This document shows, one piece after another, positions 19,503 through 28,055 of a stretch of DNA of 64,000 nucleotides. The position numbers were made by a program, and so were the translations under genes. Numbering within the stretch: position 1 is the stretch's first letter; every line of letters begins with the position of its first letter. The stretch comes from Roseihalotalea indica. Lineage in GTDB: Bacteria; Bacteroidota; Bacteroidia; Cytophagales; Cyclobacteriaceae. The notes under the pieces are model-generated. The model did not search any database and was not told the DNA's origin. It saw only the letters and a program-made list of their open reading frames with translations. The stretch is taken from positions 992,001-1,056,000 of the forward strand of contig NZ_JAINFL010000002.1 in the NCBI RefSeq assembly GCF_022458895.1. The letters are read 5' to 3'.

Positions 19503-22500
19503 ATGAGGTACAACTCTACACAAACCACCTCGTCAGGAAATCCGCTATCGCTTGTAAAGGGGATAGGCTGTTTTCTCTTGGCGATCATTTTATCAACCCC
19601 GGTGTGGGCTCAGGATAGCACCATATCCGGGAAAGTAACCGCCGAAGAAGACGGAACTGCTCTGCCCGGCGTCAATGTCATCGTAAAGGGCACCAGCCAG
19701 GGAACCGTAACAGATATTGAAGGAAATTACCAGATCAGTGTACCGGAAACGGCTGAAATCCTCACCTTCACATTCATTGGTCTAGAAGCTAAAGAGGTAG
19801 AAATTAATGGTCAGTCAGTAATTGATGTGACGCTATCGTCGGATGTAAAGCAACTTTCGGAGGTGGTAGTGACGGCCATCGGTATTGAGCGAGAGAAGAA
19901 AGCACTCGGCTATGCCGTATCCGAAGTGGAAGGTGAAGTATTACAGCAGCGCTCCGAGCCTGACCCTGTTCGGGCACTGAGCGGAAAAGTGCCGGGAGTG
20001 AACATTTCAGGCTCTGGGGGAGGGGTTGGCTCTGCAACCAATATCACCATTCGTGGAAACTCCTCACTGCTGAATAACAACCAGCCGCTATTCGTAGTAG
20101 ACGGTGTCCCTTTTGACAACTCAGTAGACCGGACCGGTAATGACTTCCAGCAGGGAAACCCCATGTCTAACCGGGCGTTTGACCTGGACCCAAACACGAT
20201 TGAATCTATCACCGTACTAAAGGGCGCATCTGCTGCTGCCCTGTATGGTTCAAGGGCTGCCAACGGGGTAATCGTGATCACCACGAAGGCTGGCAAAACC
20301 GGAAGCAAAAAAGGGCTGGAAGTATCTTACAACGGAAGTTTCTCTCTGGAAGAAGTAGCCATGACCCCCGACTATCAGGGAGTGTTTGCTCAGGGGGCTA
20401 CCTACGGAAGCAATAACTTCGTTTACAACGGTGGGTTCTTCGGAACCTGGGGACCACCCTATTACGAAATAAACCGCCAGATTCAGGATGGAGAGATCAC
20501 CGTGCCACACCCTTTGAAGAACAAGTTTGGCGACCCTACTACCTCTAGCTATGCCGGAGACCAGTATCCCGAAATTCTGGAAAATCTGACCGAAGTTGTA
20601 CCCCATACTGATAATTGGAAAAACTTCTGGGATGTTGGCTCGCTGATGGAGCATTCCCTTCAGATCAACAGCGGAGGTGAAAAAGTATCATTGACCGCCG
20701 GGTTATCGCGTACGGATAATAAGGGTATTATTCCATTTTCAGAACTGGACCGAACCAGTATTAACTTTGGTGGTACTACCACATTGGATAATGGTTTGTT
20801 CGTGAACGGAAGTGTCAACTATGTTCGAACCAACCAGCGTACTGCTCAACAAGGCGCTGAACTGATTGCGGGCAACTCTGCGGGTTCTTCCTTGATCGGA
20901 ATGTTATATCTGCTCAGCCCTACCTATGATCTTACCAACTATCCGTATGTGAACCGCCGCACGGGTGGGAGCATTTATTACCGTAATGGATATGACAATC
21001 CGTATTGGGTATCTGAGTTTGCACCGATCACTAGTAGTGTAGACCGCTCGTTCGGAAAAGCCCAGGTCGGGTACGATTTGTTTGACTGGATGACGGTATC
21101 CTATCAGATAGGGTTTAACGCTTACACCGACCGTCGTTCCAGCTTAGTGCCACCGGGTGGTGAGAACGTTCCTCCCGGGCAGTACATTATAGATGATATC
21201 TACCGCCGCGAGTTTGATGGAGTATTCCTGATCTCAATTGACAAAAGCTTAAGTGCTGATTTCAATTTACAGGCCCAGTTCGGTCACAATGCTAATGAGC
21301 GGGTATTTGAGCAAACCACCGTGTTGGGTAATGGTATTATTGATGCCAGTATTACCAACATCGTGAATACCAGCAGTCAGGTAATGCAACGCGATATTGT
21401 TAGCCGCCGCCGCTTCCAGGGAGCGTTTGGCAACGTGTCAATCTCATACCAGGACTACCTGTTCTTAAATGTAGCGGCTCGTAACGACTGGTCGTCTACT
21501 CTGCCCGACGGTGAGAATAGCTATTTCTATCCAAGCGTGAGCTTATCAGGAGTGGTTAGTGAAGCAATTGAACTGCCCGAGGTAGTGAGTTTTGCGAAAA
21601 TACGCGGAGGCATTGCTACCGTGGGGAACGAGGCATCTCCTTACCTGACCCAAACGCCGTTTATCCTGAACGATACGGATGTGACCACCGAGTATGCAGA
21701 TTTGCAGTTTCCGTTCACTAACCCCGACGGAACGTACAACATTGCAAACGCCAAAAGCACTCTGGGCAGCCCCGTACTAAAACCGGAATTTACTACTGAA
21801 TACGAGATCGGTGCGGAACTGGCTTTCCTGAATAGCCGCATTGGTCTGGATGTAACCTACTACAACCGCCAAAGTACAGATCAGATTGCCCAGATTGACG
21901 TGGCTCCTTCTACTGGCTATAGAAGTAAAGTAACCAATATTGGTCGGGTAGATAATTTCGGTTGGGAAATTGGCTTAGACCTGACCCCGGTACAACTACC
22001 CAACGGCCTGACCTGGAATATTTATGCAGCCTTTACCCGAAACCGGAATGTAGTGAAAGAATTAGGCGATCTGGATCAGGTAATCCTGGGTGGCTTCTCC
22101 AACCTGGCCATCGTTCACCGACCGGGGCAGCCTTTCGGGCAGATTCTGGGTACGGATGTATTACGCTGGAGTGCCGAAAATGGATTGGGTGATCCTAACG
22201 GCGAGGTATTAGTGAACGCTGCCAGCGGTAAGCCGCTGACCAACCCTGAGCTACAGGTGATTGGTGATCCGAACCCTGATTACCTGTTAGGGGTAACCAG
22301 CACTCTAGGGTGGAAAGGCATTGAATTCATGTTCCTTATTGACTACCAGCACGGAGGCGATATGTACTCTTACTCGGCTGACCAGATGCAAAGCCGCGGA
22401 GCTTTGGGCAACCAAACCGACCGCACCCCTCGTTTAGGGCCGGGCATCATTGGCACCACCGAAGGTCCAACGCTGGATGAGGACGGTAACACCATTCCTA

Positions 22501-22847
22501 ACAACGTGATGATTCCTGCCAACGACTGGTACTTCTTTGACGGTTGGGCTGCCGGTGGGGCCGACTGGGTTTCAGTATACGATCGTACAACCATCCGCCT
22601 ACGGGAAGTATCGCTGAGCTACCGATTCCCTCAAGGGTTCTTGGAGAAAACACCGTTTGGCACCGCCCGTGTTTCCTTTTCCGGGAGAAACCTGTGGTAC
22701 AAAGCCCCTAACTTCCCGGAAGCGTTAGACTTTGACCCGGAAGTGAGTGGGTTGGGTGGCGGCGCGGCCGGAACAGCGCAAGGCTTTGATTTCATGGGGA
22801 TCCCCACCACCCGACGTTACGGTGTGAACTTATCCTTCACATTCTAA
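19503..22847 (+). CDS. SusC/RagA-family TonB-linked outer membrane transporter
   Basis: A 1114-residue TonB-dependent transporter. The signal peptide ends at about residue 36 (TPVWA|QD), the CarboxypepD_reg-like domain covers about 39-125, and the plug starts at LSEVVVTAIGIEREKKALGY. The SusC signatures LFVVDGVPFDN and ITVLKGASAAALYGSRA are intact and the tail is YGVNLSFTF. Codon choice is slightly more GC-rich than in the neighbouring units. It is the closest paralogue of the SusC at 12745. The SusD partner starts 20 bp downstream; an accessory lipoprotein closes the operon. Confidence 0.95.
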   Translation: MRYNSTQTTSSGNPLSLVKGIGCFLLAIILSTPVWAQDSTISGKVTAEEDGTALPGVNVIVKGTSQGTVTDIEGNYQISVPETAEILTFTFIGLEAKEVEINGQSVIDVTLSSDVKQLSEVVVTAIGIEREKKALGYAVSEVEGEVLQQRSEPDPVRALSGKVPGVNISGSGGGVGSATNITIRGNSSLLNNNQPLFVVDGVPFDNSVDRTGNDFQQGNPMSNRAFDLDPNTIESITVLKGASAAALYGSRAANGVIVITTKAGKTGSKKGLEVSYNGSFSLEEVAMTPDYQGVFAQGATYGSNNFVYNGGFFGTWGPPYYEINRQIQDGEITVPHPLKNKFGDPTTSSYAGDQYPEILENLTEVVPHTDNWKNFWDVGSLMEHSLQINSGGEKVSLTAGLSRTDNKGIIPFSELDRTSINFGGTTTLDNGLFVNGSVNYVRTNQRTAQQGAELIAGNSAGSSLIGMLYLLSPTYDLTNYPYVNRRTGGSIYYRNGYDNPYWVSEFAPITSSVDRSFGKAQVGYDLFDWMTVSYQIGFNAYTDRRSSLVPPGGENVPPGQYIIDDIYRREFDGVFLISIDKSLSADFNLQAQFGHNANERVFEQTTVLGNGIIDASITNIVNTSSQVMQRDIVSRRRFQGAFGNVSISYQDYLFLNVAARNDWSSTLPDGENSYFYPSVSLSGVVSEAIELPEVVSFAKIRGGIATVGNEASPYLTQTPFILNDTDVTTEYADLQFPFTNPDGTYNIANAKSTLGSPVLKPEFTTEYEIGAELAFLNSRIGLDVTYYNRQSTDQIAQIDVAPSTGYRSKVTNIGRVDNFGWEIGLDLTPVQLPNGLTWNIYAAFTRNRNVVKELGDLDQVILGGFSNLAIVHRPGQPFGQILGTDVLRWSAENGLGDPNGEVLVNAASGKPLTNPELQVIGDPNPDYLLGVTSTLGWKGIEFMFLIDYQHGGDMYSYSADQMQSRGALGNQTDRTPRLGPGIIGTTEGPTLDEDGNTIPNNVMIPANDWYFFDGWAAGGADWVSVYDRTTIRLREVSLSYRFPQGFLEKTPFGTARVSFSGRNLWYKAPNFPEALDFDPEVSGLGGGAAGTAQGFDFMGIPTTRRYGVNLSFTF

Positions 22848-22867
22848 TCCTAAAGAAGATAATGATC

Positions 22868-24601
22868 ATGAAAAATATACTTTCTATACTAAGTACGGCG
22901 GTGTTGCTACTCGTAGCTTCATCGTGCGGAGAAGATTGGTTGGATGTAAATACTGACCCCAATAACCCGACTGACCCTGACCTGGATTTATTAGTTCCGG
23001 CGGCCCAGTTAGGTATTACTCAGCCATTGATCCACGAAAACGGGCGTCTGGGTGATGTGCAGGCTTTGGGGCATAATGCCGAAGGTACCATATCGCAGTA
23101 CCAGTTTACCGGCTCGGATTTTAACAATGCCTGGAATGATTTCTTTACCCTCTCGTTAGTCAACCTGAATAAGATTATCGATGATGCTGCTGAACAGGAG
23201 CTGCCAGCCTACGGAGCCATTGCCAAGCTGCACAAAGCCTACGTGTATGTGGTTATTGCCGATATGTGGAGTACAGCTCCCTACGATGAGGCGGTAGTCG
23301 GAGCCGAAGGTCCGGATAATCCGCAGTTTCAGGATGGTGAAACGATCTATAATAGTGTGTTATCTCTGATTGATGAAGCACTGGCTACGCTGGGCGGTCT
23401 GCCTGATGATGCCCTGGTACCGGCTACCGATATTATCTATGATGGTAATGTAGATAGTTGGGTGCGTATGGGTAACACGCTGAAACTAAAAATGTATATC
23501 AACCTGGCCATGCTGGAAGGGCGTCGGGCAGAAGCGGTGGCCGCAATTAATCAACTGGCCCAGAGTGGAAACCTGATCGAAGACTACTCGCAGGATTTTC
23601 AGCTGCAATACGGGGCAGGGCTGGCACCTGAAAACCGCCACCGTTGGCATCAGACGCACTACCAGGGTAATAAGACCTACTATATGAGTAACTTCATGAT
23701 GAACCGCATGAAGAACGAATACGGAATTGTTGACCCGCGTATCCGGTATTACTTCTACCGGCAAATTGGTGAGTTTAGTGATGCACTGGGAACCGGGCGC
23801 GTAGTGCCGGATGATTTTCCCTGCTACGGTTTTGGAGCACGACCGGATCTGGAAGAAACCTGGACAGCCACCTGCCCCATTGGTTATGTAGGTGATGGAT
23901 ATACCGGACGCGACCACGGTGATGGTACTGGCGGACCGAACGACGGAGGCTCTCGGACTACCTATGGAGTATATCCGGTCATGGGATTGTTTGATGACAA
24001 CTCGGGTAAGATTGTAACGCAGAGTGATGGCACCGGAGCGGGTGTCGTTCCGATGCTCACCAGCTATATGACTAAGTTCTACCTGGCCGAAGCAGCATTG
24101 CTATACAATACGGATGGAGACCCCCGAACTCTGCTACAGGAGGGAATAGAGCAGTCTATTAACAAAGTTATGGACTTTGGCCGCAACAATGCTACGAATT
24201 ATGATGCGGCTCTTGAACCAACCGAAACGAACGTAGCGGAGTATATGGCTCGCATACTGGAATTGTACGATGCCGCTCAACCTGATGCTTACCACGCTTC
24301 GGTGGCTGAAGCTCAGCTGGATGTGATCATGGGCCAGTTTCAGTTAGCCAACTTCGGCAACCCGATTGAGTCGTATAACAACCTTCGGCGTACCAAGTAT
24401 CCGTATGTGCCGGTAGGGAAGAATAACATCCAGGCCATGTCTATCATTCCGAATAACAAATTCCCTCGCCGCTTGCCATTGCCGCAGGATGAAGTGAATA
24501 CCAACACCAACGCCCCCCGTCCCAGTGATATAGACTGGCGTCGTGATCCGGTATTCTGGGATACCAAGCCTTACCCGGCTCGTTTTGATGGAAACCTTTA
24601 A
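22868..24601 (+). CDS. SusD/RagB-family nutrient-binding lipoprotein
   Basis: A 577-residue SusD-like lipoprotein. Two in-frame ATGs compete (22862 and 22868); the second gives the cleaner signal peptide MKNILSILSTAVLLLVASSC with the lipidated Cys at residue 20. The family motif VNTDPNNPTDPDLD follows, then the helical core and the C-terminal NFGNPIESYNNLRRTKYP helix, ending near FWDTKPYPARFDGNL. It shares GVYPVMGLFDDN with the SusD at 16277. It lies 20 bp behind its SusC and 26 bp before the accessory lipoprotein. Confidence 0.94.
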   Translation: MKNILSILSTAVLLLVASSCGEDWLDVNTDPNNPTDPDLDLLVPAAQLGITQPLIHENGRLGDVQALGHNAEGTISQYQFTGSDFNNAWNDFFTLSLVNLNKIIDDAAEQELPAYGAIAKLHKAYVYVVIADMWSTAPYDEAVVGAEGPDNPQFQDGETIYNSVLSLIDEALATLGGLPDDALVPATDIIYDGNVDSWVRMGNTLKLKMYINLAMLEGRRAEAVAAINQLAQSGNLIEDYSQDFQLQYGAGLAPENRHRWHQTHYQGNKTYYMSNFMMNRMKNEYGIVDPRIRYYFYRQIGEFSDALGTGRVVPDDFPCYGFGARPDLEETWTATCPIGYVGDGYTGRDHGDGTGGPNDGGSRTTYGVYPVMGLFDDNSGKIVTQSDGTGAGVVPMLTSYMTKFYLAEAALLYNTDGDPRTLLQEGIEQSINKVMDFGRNNATNYDAALEPTETNVAEYMARILELYDAAQPDAYHASVAEAQLDVIMGQFQLANFGNPIESYNNLRRTKYPYVPVGKNNIQAMSIIPNNKFPRRLPLPQDEVNTNTNAPRPSDIDWRRDPVFWDTKPYPARFDGNL

Positions 24602-24627
24602 TTATACTAATCACTAAGCAACACATC

Positions 24628-25227
24628 ATGAAGAATATATATATCATAGGCATGCTGTTAACGCTGGCCGTATTTACGAGCTGCCGAGACGAGGATGTTA
24701 TTCGCCAGCCTGACTGGGTGACACCGGTCATTCCGATGGCCATTGAGCCCGATGGGTCCGGAGCGAAGGTAGCAGTAGACGATCCGTTTATCCTCACGGA
24801 TCTGGATAACTCGGTGTACGATTTTATTCTGGCCCTGGAGGATTTTGATGGTGCCGAAGATGGCCACCGCTTTTTTAAAGGCCGGCAAGGCCCCACCTCT
24901 ACCCTGGTAGATTTTACGCTACTCATCGATTATTCCGGAAACACCGGCGATCCGGTCGTATTTAGCGAATACATGCCGGAAGATTTCCCCGTTACCATTA
25001 ACATTACTCCTCAGGATGCGGTAAGCTATTTTGAGGGATTAACAGTAGAAGACCTGGCTGATGGCGACGTATTTGAATTAACCTATGAGTACCATATTGA
25101 TGCCAACAGTACCGGCGAAATTCGCGCTATTGGTACGCCCTCTTCAGATTACTGTGGTGGATTCTCCGATCAGGGAGAGTTCTGCACCCTGACTATTGAA
25201 GTAGTAGAAACCCTGGAAGAAGGATAG
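24628..25227 (+). CDS. Small accessory lipoprotein of the SusCD unit, function unknown
   Basis: A 199-residue lipoprotein (signal MKNIYIIGMLLTLAVFTSC, lipidated Cys at 19) with RDED after the Cys. The remainder is acidic and beta-rich, with a CGGFSDQGEFC loop near the C terminus that could form a disulfide. It is last in the susC-susD-lipoprotein operon and is followed by a terminator 30 bp on. It shares no clear similarity with the accessory lipoproteins at 11622 and 18035, so the third position in these operons is filled by different proteins. No named family recognised. Confidence 0.82.
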   Translation: MKNIYIIGMLLTLAVFTSCRDEDVIRQPDWVTPVIPMAIEPDGSGAKVAVDDPFILTDLDNSVYDFILALEDFDGAEDGHRFFKGRQGPTSTLVDFTLLIDYSGNTGDPVVFSEYMPEDFPVTINITPQDAVSYFEGLTVEDLADGDVFELTYEYHIDANSTGEIRAIGTPSSDYCGGFSDQGEFCTLTIEVVETLEEG

Positions 25228-25256
25228 GGTAGGAAGTAAAAATACCCCAAACAGAA

Positions 25257-25291
25257 AAGAGGCTGGTTCTTCACGAATCAGCCTTTTTTTT
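25257..25291 (+). terminator. Rho-independent terminator ending the Sus array
   Basis: Stem AGGCTGGTTC / GAATCAGCCT (one G-T pair) with a 5-nt loop and a run of eight T residues. Confidence 0.85.
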
Positions 25292-25479
25292 GTGCTGAAG
25301 CGAAGAGAAACGAGTATTATCGTTTAAGTAGAATAGAAGGATAGATCACCTTATTGTCGCGCGAAGCTATGGTAAGATATAGGTGGTAATATTTGCCAAA
25401 TTGGCTAACTTGAAGGAAGTAGTAATATTATACTGTCTTACCCTTGGTAAATTATTCTCTTGGTAACGACAGTTTCAAT

Positions 25480-25523
25480 TAACAGGAGATAGCCGCATAT
25501 GTGTGCTATCCCTATGTTATGCC
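25480..25523. repeat. Palindromic cassette-boundary-like site (attC-like) 1
   Basis: TAACAGGAGATAGC at 25480-25493 is mirrored by GCTATCCCTATGTTA at 25505-25519, giving an imperfect hairpin with extra unpaired bases in one arm. The right end reads GTTATGCC and the next start codon lies 8 nt later. The 304-bp gap 25228-25531 holds only this and the terminator. Confidence 0.45.
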
Positions 25524-25531
25524 TCATTCGA

Positions 25532-26086
25532 ATGAAAATAAAACTCTCAATATTACTGTCTTTATTTGCGAGTGCATGTTCCACAGAGAACTTATCTTAT
25601 GAGCAGATACTATTCTCTCGAGTTGAATTTACATCCAATGAAAAACAATACAACAAAGGCATTGAAGAGTCAAAAAGATTTGGATTACTGTTGAACCTGG
25701 ATAGCATCAAATCTATGGATTCATTTAAAACACTGATTAATGAAAATTACTGCGACAAAATATTTTTTATTCAACTTTCTGAAATTTCAAAAGTAGCCTA
25801 CTTACCGATAAGCTATTACTGTAATGAAATCATTGATATCAATATTAAAGACGTCACAGTTATCAGGAAGATTGAAGATGTGAAAGGTTCAACAAATAAA
25901 AACAAATCACTTGTAATTGATACTCATGCTTTGAAGGTAATTGATTTGAAGAAGATTGCAAATCAGATTGCCCTGGATTACAAGTCAACTTTGGAAGAAA
26001 AAACTGGCAAACCAATTGAAGATTTGTCAATAACTGAGAGAATAGAAACAGTGAAAAAAGTACCTTTGACAATAATGATAATATAA
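25532..26086 (+). CDS. Lipoprotein of unknown function
   Basis: A 184-residue protein. The start at 25532 is preferred to the in-frame ATG at 25499 because MKIKLSILLSLFASAC is then a proper lipoprotein signal peptide with the Cys at residue 16. The upstream ATG would also lie inside the palindrome before the gene. The mature protein is Lys-rich and lacks recognisable motifs. Its codon usage is clearly more AT-rich than that of the Sus array to the left. Palindromic boundary-like sites flank it on both sides, and there is no terminator of the usual kind behind it. I do not recognise a family; a role cannot be given. Confidence 0.75.
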   Translation: MKIKLSILLSLFASACSTENLSYEQILFSRVEFTSNEKQYNKGIEESKRFGLLLNLDSIKSMDSFKTLINENYCDKIFFIQLSEISKVAYLPISYYCNEIIDINIKDVTVIRKIEDVKGSTNKNKSLVIDTHALKVIDLKKIANQIALDYKSTLEEKTGKPIEDLSITERIETVKKVPLTIMII

Positions 26087-26092
26087 AAACGA

Positions 26093-26223
26093 GGCATAAC
26101 AAAGAGCAAGCGCCACGGCTGGTAAATGAGCAAATGTTGCATCAAAGCCAACAAGCTTGAAAACAGAACTCGGCAGAAAACTGCGCCAAAGCCGCCGCGA
26201 CGCCTGCTCTAGCCGTTACAGCC
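26093..26223. repeat. Palindromic cassette-boundary-like site (attC-like) 2
   Basis: The left arm at 26093-26114 (GGCATAACAAAGAGCAAGCG and two more) is mirrored by the right arm at 26199-26223 (GCCTGCTCTAGCCGTTACAG within it). They pair through TAAC, AGAGCA and GCG with unpaired bases on one side. The site starts 7 bp after a stop codon and ends in GTTACAGCC, 14 nt before the next ATG. Confidence 0.55.
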
Positions 26224-26237
26224 CATAGAACTATAAA

Positions 26238-26654
26238 ATGATAGTTGCAGGATTGATTAAGTTTTTGATTGGATTTATAGGATTGACTACAACAATTATA
26301 TATCTAATTTCCTTTGCGTTTAAAAGGAACTCTAGATCACTGAAGAAAGCTGGAATAGTTTTCGGTTCAACCGTGACTGTTATAATAGTCATCACTTTGA
26401 TGGAACTTTCACTCTACCCTGTTAATCAAAAGAAGGATCAATTAGTACTAACTGCGTTCAGAGAAGCCCCGATTGGAGCTTATTGGCTCGGACTTTATAT
26501 AAAAGGAGATACTATTTTATTAAAAGCTACTTCAGAAAAAGGTTTCTATAATGGTGATACGCTAAATTATTTTCTCATTAAAGGGCAGGATTTAGTAGAG
26601 ATGGAAAATACTGAAATCAGAGGTCTAAAAATTACGATGAACAAATTAAATTAA
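26238..26654 (+). CDS. Small two-TM membrane protein of unknown function
   Basis: A 138-residue protein with two predicted membrane helices (about residues 2-27, beginning MIVAGLIKFLIGFIGLTTTI, and about 38-60, GIVFGSTVTVIIVITLMELS). These are joined by a short basic loop (KRNSRSLKK) that would face the cytoplasm. The C-terminal 80 residues are soluble and would be outside the cytoplasm if both helices cross. No family recognised. It sits alone between two palindromic boundary-like sites with no promoter or terminator of the standard type. Confidence 0.7.
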   Translation: MIVAGLIKFLIGFIGLTTTIIYLISFAFKRNSRSLKKAGIVFGSTVTVIIVITLMELSLYPVNQKKDQLVLTAFREAPIGAYWLGLYIKGDTILLKATSEKGFYNGDTLNYFLIKGQDLVEMENTEIRGLKITMNKLN

Positions 26655-26716
26655 TATGGACTGTAGCATCGCTCAGTCCTCTCCCTAGCAAAATTACTAA
26701 ACGTGAGTTGGTCGCG

Positions 26717-26791
26717 CTAAGCACGAAAATTGATACACGAAAGTAAAAAAGCTAACAAGTCGGGCGACGATTGCCCTAATCGTTGCCAGCC
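26717..26791. repeat. Cassette-boundary-like intergenic site 3
   Basis: The gap carries CTAAGCACGAAAATTGATA (26717-26735), a motif repeated in three other gaps, then a GGGC/GCCC hairpin, and ends in GTTGCCAGCC at 26782-26791, 7 nt before the next ATG. The left arm is not clear; GGACT/AGTCC at about 26660-26680 may be part of it. Confidence 0.4.
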
Positions 26792-26798
26792 ATAAAAA

Positions 26799-27260
26799 AT
26801 GACGAAAGACTCGATAATTGACCTTGATAGGTATCTTGAGAAGAAAGGTTACTATGCAATGAACCCTATAATTAATTTGGATGAGATTAATCAATCCATC
26901 TTAGATCAATGGGATAACCACCTAAAAGACTCGATCGTCAATGACTTAAAACGGAAACTAAAAGAGGTTGAAATAATTAAAACTAGAAGCTTATTCGATT
27001 TGATCTCAGATGAGCAAGGTGCGACACTTTACAAATTGTTTCTGGATCTGAAGGATGAGGACGAAAAAATTGAGGTAATTATCAAACTGATTGTTAGCTA
27101 CGAACTAGCTGTTATCTACTTGGGATCACGACATGCTAATGAGAACAAATATATTGGAAAGAGTAAAATCTTAAAGATGGTATTCAAAGAGCTAAAGAAA
27201 GCAGATGAGAATTTTGGATATTTTCATCCAATTGACTTTTATAAATTTATGATAGGATGA
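26799..27260 (+). CDS. Soluble protein of unknown function
   Basis: A 153-residue predicted cytoplasmic, largely helical, highly charged protein without a signal peptide or membrane segment. It opens MTKDSIIDLDRYLEKKGYYA and has a central helix DLKDEDEKIEVIIKLIVSYELAVIYLGSR. Its size and composition recall immunity-like or regulator-like small proteins of mobile cassettes, but no diagnostic motif is present. The stop codon is immediately followed by the left arm of the next palindrome. Confidence 0.7.
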   Translation: MTKDSIIDLDRYLEKKGYYAMNPIINLDEINQSILDQWDNHLKDSIVNDLKRKLKEVEIIKTRSLFDLISDEQGATLYKLFLDLKDEDEKIEVIIKLIVSYELAVIYLGSRHANENKYIGKSKILKMVFKELKKADENFGYFHPIDFYKFMIG

Positions 27261-27402
27261 GAATACGGCTGACACCAAAATTTAGTAGATGGCTCTGTTG
27301 GAAACACAATTAGGAGTTTAAATCTCTAAACTCGAAAATTAATAAACGAAAGAGAGACACAAATAAAACCGGGTCAGCTATTCGCAAAGGCCGTTGGCAT
27401 TC
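27261..27402. repeat. Palindromic cassette-boundary-like site (attC-like) 4
   Basis: GAATACGGCTGACACC at 27261-27276 is mirrored by GGGTCAGCTATTC at 27371-27383. The pairing is GAATA then GCTGAC, with a CG dinucleotide and an A bulged on the left arm only. Inside lies the shared motif CTCGAAAATTAATAAACGAA (27331-27350). The right end reads GTTGGCATTC. The left arm begins directly after a stop codon. Confidence 0.5.
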
Positions 27403-27415
27403 ATTGAAAACTGAA

Positions 27416-27904
27416 ATGGAAACTGAAAAGACTTTCAAAACGAAAACAGGATTTTGCCACATTCTGCCAGACAAAATTGTTTTAACAAGAGATGGAATTG
27501 TTGGAAACATATCTAAAGTGACTGTGGGAAATAACATCGCAAGAATTTTAATAATTTATGGAACAATAATTATTGGGCTTTTCTATTTTGCATTTGAAGC
27601 ATTTCAAAACGGACAGACCTTACAGTCAATTCTATTTGGATTGATTGGACTTTATCTTATCTATGGAATTATTAGTAGCCTTAATAATTCAGCAACTCCA
27701 ATTATCGACCGACATAAAATTAGAGAAGTAAAGCTTAAAAAAGCTATTAAAGGGATAACACGTTCGAGGTTTGAAGTGCTGTTCGAGGATGAAAACAGAA
27801 AAATTAAAAAGCGCTTAATTATGCTTCCTGGCTCAATGAGTGGCGGACAAAATGAAACAGAGAAAGCAGTTAAAATAATGACAGAAGAACAACTTTTGAG
27901 ATAA
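27416..27904 (+). CDS. Two-TM membrane protein with PH-like soluble parts, function unknown
   Basis: A 162-residue protein. The ATG at 27416 (METEKTFKTKTG) is preferred to an in-frame TTG at 27404. An N-terminal soluble segment (CHILPDKIVLTRDGIVGNIS) is followed by two adjacent membrane helices (about residues 43-63 and 72-92, IARILIIYGTIIIGLFYFAF and SILFGLIGLYLIYGI). A C-terminal soluble segment with a beta-rich pattern (SRFEVLFEDENRKIKKRLIM) follows. A split PH-like fold around a membrane hairpin is a plausible reading but is inference. Related small Bacteroidota proteins exist, and I would not trust enzyme names attached to them. It sits between two palindromic sites. Confidence 0.7.
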   Translation: METEKTFKTKTGFCHILPDKIVLTRDGIVGNISKVTVGNNIARILIIYGTIIIGLFYFAFEAFQNGQTLQSILFGLIGLYLIYGIISSLNNSATPIIDRHKIREVKLKKAIKGITRSRFEVLFEDENRKIKKRLIMLPGSMSGGQNETEKAVKIMTEEQLLR

Positions 27905-27922
27905 ATAAACAACGAAATGCAG

Positions 27923-28026
27923 CAATAGCTAAAAGCCACGCAGGGTTTGGGTAACTTGATATTTTAAGGCTCAATTGCTCAAGTTCAATTCTAAATGCAT
28001 TACGTCATCCGCCCGAACTTTTAGCC
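27923..28026. repeat. Palindromic cassette-boundary-like site 5
   Basis: GCTAAAAG at 27928-27935 is mirrored by CTTTTAGC at 28018-28025, about 80 bp apart. GC-rich stretches lie on the loop side of both arms. It begins about 20 bp after one stop codon and ends 30 nt before the next ATG. It is weaker than sites 2 and 4. Confidence 0.35.
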
Positions 28027-28055
28027 AAAACATTGATGCCCACAAAAATGAATTC

